Source: JAWKWH01 sp965204295
GTDB taxonomy: Bacteria; Pseudomonadota; Alphaproteobacteria; Rhizobiales; Rhizobiaceae
Direction of reading: 5' to 3'
Assembly (NCBI GenBank): GCA_965204295.1
Contig: OZ241973.1
Span: 186,001-250,000, forward strand
DNA: 64,000 nucleotides
Shown in pieces: positions 15,827 to 24,237 of this stretch. Made by a program: the position numbers and the translations under genes. The first letter of the stretch is position 1, and every line of letters starts with the position of its first letter. Below the pieces are notes generated by a model. The model was given only the letters and a program-made list of their open reading frames with translations, was not told the DNA's origin and searched no databases.

Positions 15827-16528
15827 ATGAAGTTCGCCCCCCCGCTGCGCCCCGCCCGCCTGATCCGACGGTACAAGCGTTTCCTCGCCGACGTCACGTT
15901 GAATGACGGGTCCGGCGTCACCGTTTCCGTGCCGAACACCGGTTCGATGATGGGTCTGACGGCGCCGGGGTCGCGGGTGTGGCTATCGCGCTCCGACGAC
16001 CCCAAGCGCAAATATGCGCATCGCCTCGAAATCGTCGAGGCCGACGGAACCCTTGTCGGAATCAATACCGGACTGCCAAACCGGCTGACCGAGGAAGCGA
16101 TCGCCGGTGGACTGATCGACGATTTGCGCGATTACCCGGCGCTCAAGCGCGAACGGCGCTACGGCGAAAATTCGCGCATCGACCTGTTACTGTCCGGCGC
16201 GGGCCGCCCGGACGCCTATGTCGAGGTCAAGAACGTGCACATGCGACGGCGCGAGGGCCTGGCGGAGTTTCCGGACACCGTCACCGCGCGCGGCGCGAAA
16301 CATCTGAATGAACTGGCGAAAATGGCCGCGGCCGGTCATCGCGCGATCATGATCTACCTTGTCCAAAGGGCCGATTGCCAACGATTTCGCCTGTGCGGCG
16401 ATCTCGACCCGGCCTATTGCAGGGCGTTTGACGACGCCCGCGCCGCCGGGGTTGAAGCGTTCGCGGTTCGGTGCCAAATCAGGACCGACGGGATTTCGCC
16501 GGAATGTGTTATACCTTTCGACGCCTGA
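15827..16528 (+). CDS. sfsA: SfsA family DNA/RNA nuclease (sugar fermentation stimulation protein)
   Basis: A 233-residue SfsA protein. The N-terminal OB-like part (RPARLIRRYKRFLADVTL, VSVPNTGSMMGLTAPGSRVW) is followed by the PD-(D/E)XK-like nuclease part with RYGENSRIDLLLSG, AYVEVKNVHMRR and TARGAKHLNEL. The C-terminal IYLVQRADCQRF and DLDPAYCRAF are family hallmarks. Described as a DNA-binding/nuclease protein; its physiological role is unsettled. The ATG at 15827 sits six bases after GGAGG. Seven C bases lie in codons 4-6. It is followed closely by map and radC, an order common in alphaproteobacteria. Confidence 0.93.
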   Translation: MKFAPPLRPARLIRRYKRFLADVTLNDGSGVTVSVPNTGSMMGLTAPGSRVWLSRSDDPKRKYAHRLEIVEADGTLVGINTGLPNRLTEEAIAGGLIDDLRDYPALKRERRYGENSRIDLLLSGAGRPDAYVEVKNVHMRRREGLAEFPDTVTARGAKHLNELAKMAAAGHRAIMIYLVQRADCQRFRLCGDLDPAYCRAFDDARAAGVEAFAVRCQIRTDGISPECVIPFDA

Positions 16529-16550
16529 CACCGGACGAGGATCGGAAAAA

Positions 16551-17414
16551 TTGGCCACCTATCGGGAAGCCGCGGCGCCGCCGCTGAAAAACACGGGACA
16601 GATCCGGCTTTATACGAAGGACGATTTCGCCGGCATGCGCAAGGTGTGCGCGCTGACCTCGACCTGTCTCGACGAACTGGCCGCCATCGTCGAACCGGGC
16701 GCGACAACGGAGCAAATCGACCGTTTCGTATTCGGGTTCGGCATGGATCAGGGCACGGTCCCGGCCACGCTGAACTATCGCGGCTACACAAAATCTTCCT
16801 GCACGTCGATCAATCACGTGGTCTGCCATGGAATTCCGGACAACAAACCCTTGCGCGAAGGCGATATCGTCAACATCGACGTCACCTACGTTCTCGATGG
16901 CTGGCATGGGGATTCAAGTCGCATGTATCCGGTAGGCCGCATCAAACGGGCCGCCGAACGGCTGCTCGAAGTCACCCACGAATGCCTGATGCGCGGCGTG
17001 GAAGCGGTGAGGCCCGGTGCGAAAACCGGCGCGATCGGGGCGGCCATCCAGTCTTTCGCCGAAAACCGGCGTTGTTCGGTCGTGCGCGATTTTTGCGGCC
17101 ATGGCGTCGGCAGGCTGTTTCACGATGCGCCCAACATCCTGCACTACGGAAGCCCGAATGAGGGTGTCGAAATGCGCGAGGGCATGATTTTCACGATCGA
17201 GCCGATGATCAATCTCGGACGCCCGCATGTAAAAATCCTCTCGGACGGATGGACCGCCGTCACCCGCGACAGGTCGCTGTCGGCGCAGTATGAACATTCC
17301 GTCGGCGTGACCGCGGATGGCTGCGAAGTGTTCACGTTCTCGAAGGCCGGGCTCGACCGGCCGGGCCTGCCGACGCAAGGCGATTCCGCCGGAGCGGGGA
17401 GCATGCGGACGTGA
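16551..17414 (+). CDS. map: Methionine aminopeptidase, type I
   Basis: Removes the N-terminal Met from nascent proteins. The 287-residue protein contains all five metal ligands of type I MetAPs: Asp in VNIDVTYVLDGWHGDSSRMY (two Asp), His in FCGHGVGRLFHDAPNI, Glu in FTIEPMINLG and Glu in SAQYEHSVGVT. The substrate His is in INHVVCHGIPDNK. I chose the TTG at 16551 because GAGGA lies about ten bases upstream and the N terminus (ATYREAAAPPLKNTG) fits the family. The frame is open further upstream inside sfsA, but that would be out of character. The 3' end overlaps the radC start codon. Confidence 0.95.
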   Translation: MATYREAAAPPLKNTGQIRLYTKDDFAGMRKVCALTSTCLDELAAIVEPGATTEQIDRFVFGFGMDQGTVPATLNYRGYTKSSCTSINHVVCHGIPDNKPLREGDIVNIDVTYVLDGWHGDSSRMYPVGRIKRAAERLLEVTHECLMRGVEAVRPGAKTGAIGAAIQSFAENRRCSVVRDFCGHGVGRLFHDAPNILHYGSPNEGVEMREGMIFTIEPMINLGRPHVKILSDGWTAVTRDRSLSAQYEHSVGVTADGCEVFTFSKAGLDRPGLPTQGDSAGAGSMRT

Positions 17415-18178
17415 CGAAACCCGGGGCGGACCGTCCGGATGAACGCGGTTTCTTTCCCGAACGGCAATCCACGTGCGAAAACCGGCCGGAACGGAAATCC
17501 GATGATCGTCCGCACTATCTGGGCCACCGGGAACGTTTGCGCCGGCGGGTTCGCGAAAACGGTCCCGACTCCCTGGCCGACTATGAACTGCTGGAGGTGA
17601 TGCTGTATCGCGCGATCCCGCGTACGGACACAAAACCGGTCGCCAAGGCGCTTCTGGAACGGTTCGGCTCCCTTGCCGAGGTTCTCGGCGCGCCGGAACG
17701 CCTGTTGCAGGAAGTCAAGGGCATCGGTTCGTCGGTCGCTTTCGATCTGAAGCTTTACGCCGCCGCCGCGGGCCGGATGGCCAAAGGCGAATTGCGCGGC
17801 CGGGAGGTGCTTTCATCCTGGAACCGGGTCATCGACTACTGCCGCACCTCCATGGCCTTCGAATCCCGCGAGCAGTTCAGGATTCTGTTTCTGGATAAGA
17901 AGAATGCGTTGATAGCCGACGAAGTGCAGCAGACCGGAACCGTCGATCACACGCCGGTTTATCCGCGAGAGGTCGTGCGGCGCGCGCTTGAACTGTCGGC
18001 GACCGCGATCGTTCTGGTCCACAATCACCCCTCTGGCGATCCGACGCCGTCGCGCGCGGATATCGAAATGACCAAAACGATTATCGAAACGGCGAAACCG
18101 CTGGGAATTTCAGTGCATGATCACATCATCATCGGCAGGGAGGGCCATGCGAGCCTGAAAAACCTTCAACTGATGTGA
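17411..18178 (+). CDS. radC: RadC family protein (JAB/MPN domain)
   Basis: A 255-residue RadC-like protein. It has an N-terminal helix-hairpin-helix region (RLRRRVRENGPDSLADYELL, then LLQEVKGIGSSVAFDLKLY) and a C-terminal JAMM metalloprotease-like domain. There the zinc motif is ATAIVLVHNHPSGDPTPSRAD, following LFLDKKNALIADEVQQTGTV. Once linked to DNA repair, RadC has no firmly established biochemical role. The GTG start at 17411 overlaps the map stop by four bases, so translation is likely coupled. Confidence 0.92.
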   Translation: MTKPGADRPDERGFFPERQSTCENRPERKSDDRPHYLGHRERLRRRVRENGPDSLADYELLEVMLYRAIPRTDTKPVAKALLERFGSLAEVLGAPERLLQEVKGIGSSVAFDLKLYAAAAGRMAKGELRGREVLSSWNRVIDYCRTSMAFESREQFRILFLDKKNALIADEVQQTGTVDHTPVYPREVVRRALELSATAIVLVHNHPSGDPTPSRADIEMTKTIIETAKPLGISVHDHIIIGREGHASLKNLQLM

Positions 18179-18239
18179 CCCCCTTGGGGGCACCGCGAAA
18201 AAGGCCGTCTTTCCCATTTCAAAAGCGCGAACGGAACGG

Positions 18240-19622
18240 CTATTTGTCGTCTTTCGCCGCTTTCTTTTTGGCCGGCTTTTCTTCCTCTTCGTCCTCGGCG
18301 AGCAGTTCTTCCCTGCTGACCTTCCTGTTCGTCACATCGACTTCGCCAAGCAGGTGATCGACCACTTTTTCCTCAAACAGCGGCGCGCGGAAGTTGGCCA
18401 TCGCCTCGGGATTGTCGCGATAATGATCGTAGATTTGCTTCTCCTGACCCGGGTGCTGGCGCGCCGCTTCCATCAGGGCGCGCTGCAATTCCTCGTCGCT
18501 GACCCGCACCTCGGCCTTTTCGCCGATCTCGGACAGGACAAGACCGAGTCTCACGCGGCGTTCGGCCAGACGCCGGTATTCCTCGCGGGCCTCTTCCCTT
18601 GTCGTGTTCTCATCCTCGAAGGTCTTGCCCTCGCGCTCCAGATCGCGCTCCACCTGAGCCCAGATATTGTTGAATTCGGCTTCAACCAGCTTTGAAGGCG
18701 CTTCGAACCTGTACGCCTCGTCAAGCGCGTCGAGAATCTGGCGCTTGACCTTCTGCCGGGTCACCGCGCCATACTGGCTTTCGATCTGACCGCGAACGAT
18801 TTCGCGCAGGCGATCCGCCGATTCGATCCCAAGCTGTTTGGCGACTTCATCGTCGACCTCCAGCCTGCCCGGTCCGGCCACTTCGCTCACGGTGACATCG
18901 AAAACGGCTTCCTTGCCGGCAAGGTGCGCCGCGCCGTAATCTTCCGGGAACGTGATTTTCACCTGCACTTCCTCTCCCGCTTCGGTTCCGACAAGCCGGT
19001 CTTCGAAGCCCGGAATAAACTGGCCCGAGCCGAGCACGAGGGTCTGATCCTCGCCGGCTCCCCCCTCGAACGGTTCGCCGTCGATCCTGCCGGCAAAGTT
19101 CATCGTCACGCGATCGCCGGTTTCCGCCTTGCCCTTTTTCGGTTCATACGGCCGGGCCGACTCGGCGACCCGAAGCATCTGTTCCGCGACTTCTTTTTCG
19201 GTAACGTCCACGACCTGCCGCGTCACCTTTATCGCGCCAGCATCCTTCAGTTTGATCGCCGGAACGATCTCATAAGCGAGCGAGAATTCGAAATCCGCCT
19301 GACCGGCAAGAACCTTCTCCGCTTCCGCTTCGTCCTCGGTCATGTTGATTTCGGGCTGCATGGCGGCCTTTTCGCCGCGATCGTTGAGAACGTCGCGCGT
19401 CGAACCGGTCAGAAGTTCATTGACGACTTCGGCCATGAAGGATTTGCCGTAAATCTGGCGAAGATGCCGCACGGGCACCTTTCCGGGGCGGAAACCGTTC
19501 AGGCGAACCCTGTCTTTCGCATCGGTCAATTTGTCCATCAGCCTGGTTTCCATGTCGCCGGCCGGGACAACGACCCTGATTTCGCGTTTCAGCCCTTCAT
19601 TGAGCGTTTCGGTAACCTGCAT
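18240..19622 (-). CDS. tig: Trigger factor (ribosome-associated chaperone)
   Basis: A 460-residue trigger factor. The N-terminal ribosome-binding domain has the signature loop GFRPGKVPVRHLRQIYG near residues 43-59. The central FKBP-type prolyl isomerase domain spans about residues 155-245 (GDRVTMNFAGRIDGEPFEGG, then GSGQFIPGFEDRLVG). The helical chaperone arms follow to the C terminus. The tail is very Glu/Lys-rich (EDEEEEKPAKKKAAKDDK), longer and more charged than in E. coli but usual for alphaproteobacteria. Convergent with radC. tRNA-Leu lies 84 bases upstream on the same strand and may share transcription. AAGGAA precedes the start. Confidence 0.97.
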   Translation of the reverse strand: MQVTETLNEGLKREIRVVVPAGDMETRLMDKLTDAKDRVRLNGFRPGKVPVRHLRQIYGKSFMAEVVNELLTGSTRDVLNDRGEKAAMQPEINMTEDEAEAEKVLAGQADFEFSLAYEIVPAIKLKDAGAIKVTRQVVDVTEKEVAEQMLRVAESARPYEPKKGKAETGDRVTMNFAGRIDGEPFEGGAGEDQTLVLGSGQFIPGFEDRLVGTEAGEEVQVKITFPEDYGAAHLAGKEAVFDVTVSEVAGPGRLEVDDEVAKQLGIESADRLREIVRGQIESQYGAVTRQKVKRQILDALDEAYRFEAPSKLVEAEFNNIWAQVERDLEREGKTFEDENTTREEAREEYRRLAERRVRLGLVLSEIGEKAEVRVSDEELQRALMEAARQHPGQEKQIYDHYRDNPEAMANFRAPLFEEKVVDHLLGEVDVTNRKVSREELLAEDEEEEKPAKKKAAKDDK

Positions 19623-19706
19623 TTCGCGTTCCTTGTTCCCTGCGCGCGGCCAACGGGCGGTCGATCCGCCCTATCGTCCGAAAATCTCCGATCGGGGCGG
19701 TCCATC

Positions 19707-19791
<85 letters not shown>

Positions 19792-19860
19792 TTCAGGGGC
19801 GACCGGAACGCGGTTGCGCGGAGAACGCGCGGAACACGCCCGGCCCCCGAAAGCGCCGGT

Positions 19861-19888
19861 TCTATATCACCTGCATTCAGGCGATCAA
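19861..19888 (-). promoter_or_regulatory. Probable sigma70-type promoter of tRNA-Leu
   Basis: On the minus strand TTGATC (19888-19883) and TATAGA (19866-19861) are separated by 16 bases. The start point would be near 19854, about 60 bases ahead of the mature tRNA 5' end. Confidence 0.5.
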
Positions 19889-19952
19889 AGTGAAAATGGC
19901 TTCATTTCGGGCATCACGGGAGAACGCATCGCCAATTCGCCATGAAATCGCC

Positions 19953-19991
19953 ATGTTGCATTGCACAATCCGCAATGCTGCCATGCAACAT
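19953..19991. promoter_or_regulatory. Nested inverted repeats upstream of the DUF1127 gene
   Basis: ATGTTGCAT (19953-19961) is the reverse complement of ATGCAACAT (19983-19991). Nested within, GCATTGC (19958-19964) pairs with GCAATGC (19972-19978). Both are perfect. The element lies ~95 bases upstream of the DUF1127 ATG and could be a multi-site operator or an alternative stem-loop in a leader RNA. Confidence 0.5.
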
Positions 19992-20086
19992 TCGCACTCC
20001 ACATCCGGCTCCCGCGCTCCTATGTTGCGATCATCGAACAACGCAAAGCGCGGTCGAGAAACCGCCCGACTTATGAGGTGAACGAA

Positions 20087-20227
20087 ATGAACGTTATCCG
20101 CAATTACCGCAGCTGGCGCCGCTACCGCGAAACCGTCAACGAGCTGAGCCGCCTGTCGAACCATGAACTCGACGATCTGGGCATCGCCCGCGGCGAAATC
20201 CCGTACGTCGCCCGCCGCTCCGTTTGA
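20087..20227 (+). CDS. DUF1127 domain small protein
   Basis: A 46-residue basic protein: MNVIRNYRSWRRYRETVNEL, then SRLSNHELDDLGIARGEIPY. The Arg-rich first half and the (L/S)-x-x-E-L-x-D-(I/L)-G-(I/L) pattern define the DUF1127 family, abundant in alphaproteobacteria. In some species short DUF1127 proteins affect stress responses, RNA turnover, or phosphate and carbon metabolism, but the mechanism is not general knowledge. GAGGTGAAC precedes the ATG. The nested inverted repeats about 95 bases upstream suggest specific regulation. Confidence 0.87.
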   Translation: MNVIRNYRSWRRYRETVNELSRLSNHELDDLGIARGEIPYVARRSV

Positions 20228-20439
20228 CGATTGAAAACGATTTCGCCGGGGTTTTTCCTCCTTTCTGACCCTGACGAAGCACGTCCGGCAGGTTCCTCCT
20301 CCCCTTCGCCGGACACACAAAAGCGCCGTTGCCGGTTCCTCCTTCCCCGGCAGCGGCGTTTCTGCATCCGGTTGCCTTCGACATTGCCGCCGCATCACAC
20401 CGACCGGGACACCTGCGGAAAGGCTGTTCCGATTGCCGG
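20228..20439. other. Intergenic, no gene seen
   Basis: GC-rich spacer downstream of the DUF1127 gene. It may include the decayed C-terminal end of the IS427-group relic next to it (fragments such as a K/R-N-R-x-S segment on the minus strand), but no clear protein remains. Confidence 0.4.
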
Positions 20440-20970
20440 TTTTGACGATTTCGGGCTTTCCTGTTGTCGGCTTTTCCCGTCATGCAGGAGCAGTTCGGCT
20501 GTCGAGCCATCGCTTCATGTTGCAGGCCATGTCGGCGGGTGTGACCGCCGCCTTTGTTCCGGCGATGCGGCGGACCACCACGGCCCTTGTGCGCATTGCC
20601 TCCGCAGAAGCCGAATGTCAGGGCAAACCGGTCGTTTGCGGCGATCGGGCGGACTTTCCGGCCGCCGCGCGACCTGCCGATGGCTTGCGGTCCCTTTTTC
20701 CGGGCGCCGTCCCCGTCGGGACGCACCTTGCCGCTCGTGCCGTCGAGCCGAGGCGGTCGATGCGCACACGGATCATGCTCTTGCAGCGCGTCAAACAGCC
20801 AGCCAAGCACACCGGCTTCGGCCCGGTGGGGCGCAAACGGCGCGCCACTTGCAACCGTTCCCGGCGGCAAATAGGATGGCGTCGATGACCACGAGATTCG
20901 AAATCCGCGCATTTCCACGCTGGTTCGGCGGACGGGGACGGAAGATGGCGTATTGACCTTCCGTTATCTC
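20440..20970 (-). pseudogene. Decayed IS5-family (IS427-group) transposase
   Basis: On the minus strand, from 20970, the frame reads EITEGQYAIFRPRPPNQRGN, then ARISNLVVIDAILFAAGNGC and KWRAVCAP. After a break near 20825 it continues in another frame as EAGVLGWLFDALQEHDP, LDGTSGKVRPDGDGARKKGP, QAIGRSRGGRKVRPIAANDR and FGFCGGNAHKG. These are the ordered blocks of IS427/IS6501-type transposases (x-GCKWR, LDGT-x-(I/V)KVH-x-DG, GARKKGGPQAIGRSRGG-x-(N/T)TKIH). Frameshifts, substitutions at conserved positions and internal losses show it is dead. Remaining similarity fades below about 20440. It fills most of the gap between the DUF1127 gene and the sugar ABC operon. Confidence 0.8.
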
Positions 20971-21046
20971 ATTAATAACAGACTTGGCATAAATCAAACG
21001 CCGATGATCGTGTTTACGCACCCCGGTTGCGCACATGTTCCCGATA

Positions 21047-21065
21047 GCAGGATACCGTATCCTGC
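21047..21065. promoter_or_regulatory. 19-bp palindrome, candidate operator of the sugar ABC operon
   Basis: GCAGGATA-CCG-TATCCTGC, perfect eight-base arms around a three-base centre, ending about 100 bases upstream of the binding-protein ATG. Size and symmetry fit a LacI- or ROK-type repressor site, but no regulator gene is adjacent. Confidence 0.55.
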
Positions 21066-21166
21066 GGAGGACGATCCTCGTTCAAGTTTCGGCACGGACA
21101 AAACTCCGTGTCCCGGATCAAATCCCGGGCGGACCGGCGCCCAAACGAATAATGAGAGGAACCTAA

Positions 21167-22081
21167 ATGAAGAATTTTCTACTTGCGGGCGTTGCGCTCG
21201 TGATGATGGCTTCCGCCGCAACGGCGCAGGAACGCTATGTCATGATCACTCACACCCAGGGGACGGACCCGTTCTGGCCGGTGGTCGAAAAGGGCGGTCG
21301 TGACGCGGCGGAAAATATCGGCGCTTCGTTCGAGTACAATTTCGACGCGTCCGGAGATATGGCCGGTATGGCGAAACTCATCGAGGCCGCGGCCGCTACC
21401 CAGCCTGACGGCATCGTGGTATCGCTCCCCGATGCCGACGCTCTCGGCGATGCGATCCGCGCGGCGGTTGCGGACGGGATTCCGGTGATCACAATGAACT
21501 CCGGGCTTGAGTCTTCAAAGGCGGTCGGCGCACTCATGCACGTCGGTCAGCCCGAGCGTCTGGCGGGTGAGTCCGCCGGCGCGCGCGCGATGGCCGAGGG
21601 TGTGACCAACGGCCTCTGTTTGAACCAGGAAGCCTTCAACACGGCTTTGGTCGATCGCTGCACCGGGTATTTCGACGCCATGGGCAAAGAACTGAACCAG
21701 ATCGACGTGTCGAATGACGTTGCGCAAATCAAGACCCGGACCGCAGCGGCGTTGCAAGCCGACGCATCGATCGACGGTCTTCTCGCGGTTGGCCCGCATG
21801 TCTGCGCGGCCGCGGCGGATGCGGTCGAAGAAGTCGGCGCCGATGTGCATCTGGCCTGCTTCGATCTGAGCCCCGAGGTGATCAAACTGATCGACGAAGG
21901 GAAGGTCGCCTTCACCATCGACCAGCAGCAATACCTGCAAGGATACATGCCGGTCGTCGTCCTGCATCTCTACAACAACTATGCAGGCATGCTTCCGGGC
22001 GCCGACATCCCGTCGGGCCCCGGCTTCGTGGATGCGTCCAACGCCTCGGGCGTTGCCGAGCAGGCCGGAGTGAATCGCTAG
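21167..22081 (+). CDS. Sugar ABC transporter periplasmic binding protein (ribose/fructose type)
   Basis: A 304-residue type I periplasmic binding protein with a classic signal peptide (MKNFLLAGVALVMMASAATA, cleavage before QE). The mature part begins RYVMITHTQGTDPFWPVVEK and contains DMAGMAKLIEAAAATQPDGI, then VADGIPVITMNSGLESS, the hinge pattern of Peripla_BP_4 proteins that bind ribose, fructose, xylose, rhizopine or polyols. It ends with the usual DQQQYLQGYMPVVVLHLYNN block. Which sugar it binds cannot be read from sequence. GAGAGGA precedes the ATG. It heads a three-gene import operon with the permease and ATPase. It resembles the FrcBCA fructose system in gene sizes. Confidence 0.9.
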   Translation: MKNFLLAGVALVMMASAATAQERYVMITHTQGTDPFWPVVEKGGRDAAENIGASFEYNFDASGDMAGMAKLIEAAAATQPDGIVVSLPDADALGDAIRAAVADGIPVITMNSGLESSKAVGALMHVGQPERLAGESAGARAMAEGVTNGLCLNQEAFNTALVDRCTGYFDAMGKELNQIDVSNDVAQIKTRTAAALQADASIDGLLAVGPHVCAAAADAVEEVGADVHLACFDLSPEVIKLIDEGKVAFTIDQQQYLQGYMPVVVLHLYNNYAGMLPGADIPSGPGFVDASNASGVAEQAGVNR

Positions 22082-22167
22082 GCTATCGCGGAGTTAAACA
22101 ATCAAGTCGCGGCCGGCGATGACGGCCGCGGCTCACTCGACAAGAAAACAGCAACCCGGGGGGAACC

Positions 22168-23280
22168 ATGTCCGATCGCAACGAATCCGACCGCCTAATA
22201 CAAGAAACCTGGCTTCAAAGAACGCTTCGTCGCCCCGAGATCGGCGCTCTCTCGGTGATGGCGTTCATCGTCATCGCTCTTGCAATCGCTTCAAACGGCA
22301 AGGCATTCAACGCGCTCGGTTTGAAAAACAATATCGCCATTATCGCCCAGTTCGGCATCATTGCGACCGGTGCGGCGGCCTTGATGATCGCCGGCGAGTT
22401 CGATCTTTCGATCGGCTCGATGATTGGCTTTGCCGGCATGTCAATGGCGATGATGTTGAAATGGGGGCTGCCTTTCGGGCTGGGCGAAGCGACACCCTTC
22501 ATGGCATTCGCGATCACGCTCGCGATGACATTGTCCATTGGATGGGTGATCGGCGCCATCGTCGTCAAGTCAGGGCTTTCGAGCTTTATCGTTACGCTGG
22601 CTTTCCTGTTCTTTCTGCGCGGGACGACGGAGGTTGCCTATCGTCTGATCAACAAGTCGACACAGATTTCCGGGCTCCCGGATTTCAAAGAGACCTCGTG
22701 GTTCGCCGACATCCTGGGCGGCGAGGTGTTCGGATGGTTCTATGACATCTGGTTCATGCTCGGCGGCAATATCAACCGACGTGAAGAGCAATGGGTGACC
22801 GGCTTCGACGCACGGTTCCTTTGGTGGATCGTAATCGCGGGTATTGCCTGGTTCATCCTGAGCCGAACCCAGATCGGAAACTGGATATACGCGACAGGAG
22901 ACAACAAGGACGCCGCGCGCGCCAACGGAGTGCCGGTTCAGCGTGTGAAGATCGGTCTTTTCATGTTTACGGCGTTCTGCGCGACGATGTTCGCGGCCTG
23001 TCAGGTTTTCGATACCAACACGTCGGACGCGGCCAAGGGCAATTTGATGGAACTCAACGCCATCGCCATCGCCGTGGTTGGCGGAACGCTGATGACAGGA
23101 GGATTCGGCTCCATGGTCGGGGTGGTTTTCGGGGCGGTCACATTCGGGCTTGTGGCCAATGCGGTATTCTTTATTCCCTGGCTCGACGGTTCGTGGTTCC
23201 GCGTTTTCGTGGGCGCCGTTCTGCTCGCCGCCGTGTTCGCCAACGAACGCATCCGCAAACGCATTACAGGGGGGATATGA
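22168..23280 (+). CDS. Sugar ABC transporter permease (RbsC/FrcC type)
   Basis: A 370-residue inner-membrane permease of the BPD_transp_2 family with about ten hydrophobic segments. ALMIAGEFDLSIGSMIGFAG near residue 70 is the family signature, and ARANGVPVQRVKIGLFMFTA carries the cytoplasmic coupling loop to the ATPase. NLMELNAIAIAVVGGTLMTG-GFGS is the conserved late motif. The longer cytoplasmic/periplasmic insert around residues 165-215 (GWFYDIWFMLGGNINRREEQ) is also typical of FrcC-like proteins. It lies between the binding protein and the ATPase; the ATPase starts four bases after its stop. GGGGGGA sits upstream of the ATG. Confidence 0.92.
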   Translation: MSDRNESDRLIQETWLQRTLRRPEIGALSVMAFIVIALAIASNGKAFNALGLKNNIAIIAQFGIIATGAAALMIAGEFDLSIGSMIGFAGMSMAMMLKWGLPFGLGEATPFMAFAITLAMTLSIGWVIGAIVVKSGLSSFIVTLAFLFFLRGTTEVAYRLINKSTQISGLPDFKETSWFADILGGEVFGWFYDIWFMLGGNINRREEQWVTGFDARFLWWIVIAGIAWFILSRTQIGNWIYATGDNKDAARANGVPVQRVKIGLFMFTAFCATMFAACQVFDTNTSDAAKGNLMELNAIAIAVVGGTLMTGGFGSMVGVVFGAVTFGLVANAVFFIPWLDGSWFRVFVGAVLLAAVFANERIRKRITGGI

Positions 23281-23283
23281 ACG

Positions 23284-24054
23284 ATGGCCGAACCATTCCT
23301 CCGGGTCGACAACGTCGTCAAGAAATTCGGCCCTTTCACGGCTCTCAATGGTGTATCTCTCGACATCTATCCGGGCGAGGTACACGCGCTTTTGGGTGAC
23401 AATGGCGCCGGCAAGTCGACACTGATCAAGATCCTGGCGGGTGTACACCAGCCGACCAGCGGTCAAATCGTGATCGAGGGCAAACCATCGAAATTCCGAA
23501 GTCCCCGGGATGCGTCCGACGCCGGGGTCGGCACGGTCTACCAGGATCTGGCATTGAACCAGTTGATGAGCGTCACGCGCAATTTCTTCATGGGCCGCGA
23601 ATTGAAATCGAGCTTTGGTCGCCTTCGCATGGACGGGATGAACAAGATCGCCCATGATGAAATGCTGAAGATCGGGATCGATTTTTCCGATCCGACCCAG
23701 GCGGTGGGGACCATGTCGGGTGGCCAAAGGCAGACTTTGGCGATTGCGAGAGCGATCTATTTTGGCGCCAGGGTGTTGATCCTCGACGAACCGACTTCGG
23801 CACTCGGCCAGAAACAGCAGATGGGCGTTCTCAAGACGATCAAGCGGGTGCGCAAGCGCGGCGATATCGCGATCATCTTCATCACGCACAACGAGATCCA
23901 CAGCCAGTTGGTCGCCGACCGCTTTACCTTCCTGGCGCTTGGTCAGGTCATCGGCTCAGGAACGAGTAAGAACCTCGCGCATGACGAGATTCGCCGCCTG
24001 ATGGCAGGGGGAGCGGAAATGCGCGATCTGGAGCAGGAGTTGGCCGATGTGTAA
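23284..24054 (+). CDS. Sugar ABC transporter ATP-binding protein (single-domain, FrcA type)
   Basis: A 256-residue ATPase with Walker A GDNGAGKST near residue 38, signature MSGGQRQTLAIARA near residue 141, Walker B VLILDEPTSALG near residue 161 and the H-loop IIFITHNEIHS. RbsA-type transporters normally have two fused ATPase domains of about 500 residues. This one has a single domain, as in FrcA, so it should work as a homodimer. Closing gene of the operon with the binding protein and permease. No sugar kinase or dehydrogenase follows; trmFO is next. Confidence 0.93.
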   Translation: MAEPFLRVDNVVKKFGPFTALNGVSLDIYPGEVHALLGDNGAGKSTLIKILAGVHQPTSGQIVIEGKPSKFRSPRDASDAGVGTVYQDLALNQLMSVTRNFFMGRELKSSFGRLRMDGMNKIAHDEMLKIGIDFSDPTQAVGTMSGGQRQTLAIARAIYFGARVLILDEPTSALGQKQQMGVLKTIKRVRKRGDIAIIFITHNEIHSQLVADRFTFLALGQVIGSGTSKNLAHDEIRRLMAGGAEMRDLEQELADV

Positions 24055-24237
24055 CACGGCCTCTTCCGGCGGCACTCCTTCGATAAAAGTATCATAACCG
24101 AACTCATGCGCCGGGACGCGAGAACCGGGACTGCTTTGTATTCCATGACTTTGCGCGGCGCATTCGCGTGAAGAACGCCGGTTTCCACGATCACGCCGAT
24201 CGTTTGCAATCGGCGCCTTGCGGGCGTATGCCGCTTC

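Noticed and set aside
15837..15843. Run of seven C at codons 4-6 of sfsA, considered as a phase-variable tract
   Set aside because: It encodes Ala-Pro-Pro in frame with a normal SfsA N terminus, and seven C is short for slippage in a high-GC genome.
18180..18191. CCCCCTTGGGGG between radC and tig as a terminator
   Set aside because: The loop would be only two bases and no T tract follows; not convincing.
20136..20918. Long minus-strand open frame considered as an intact gene
   Set aside because: Its N-terminal part is the decayed IS427 transposase read through a frameshift, and its C-terminal part is antisense to the DUF1127 gene.
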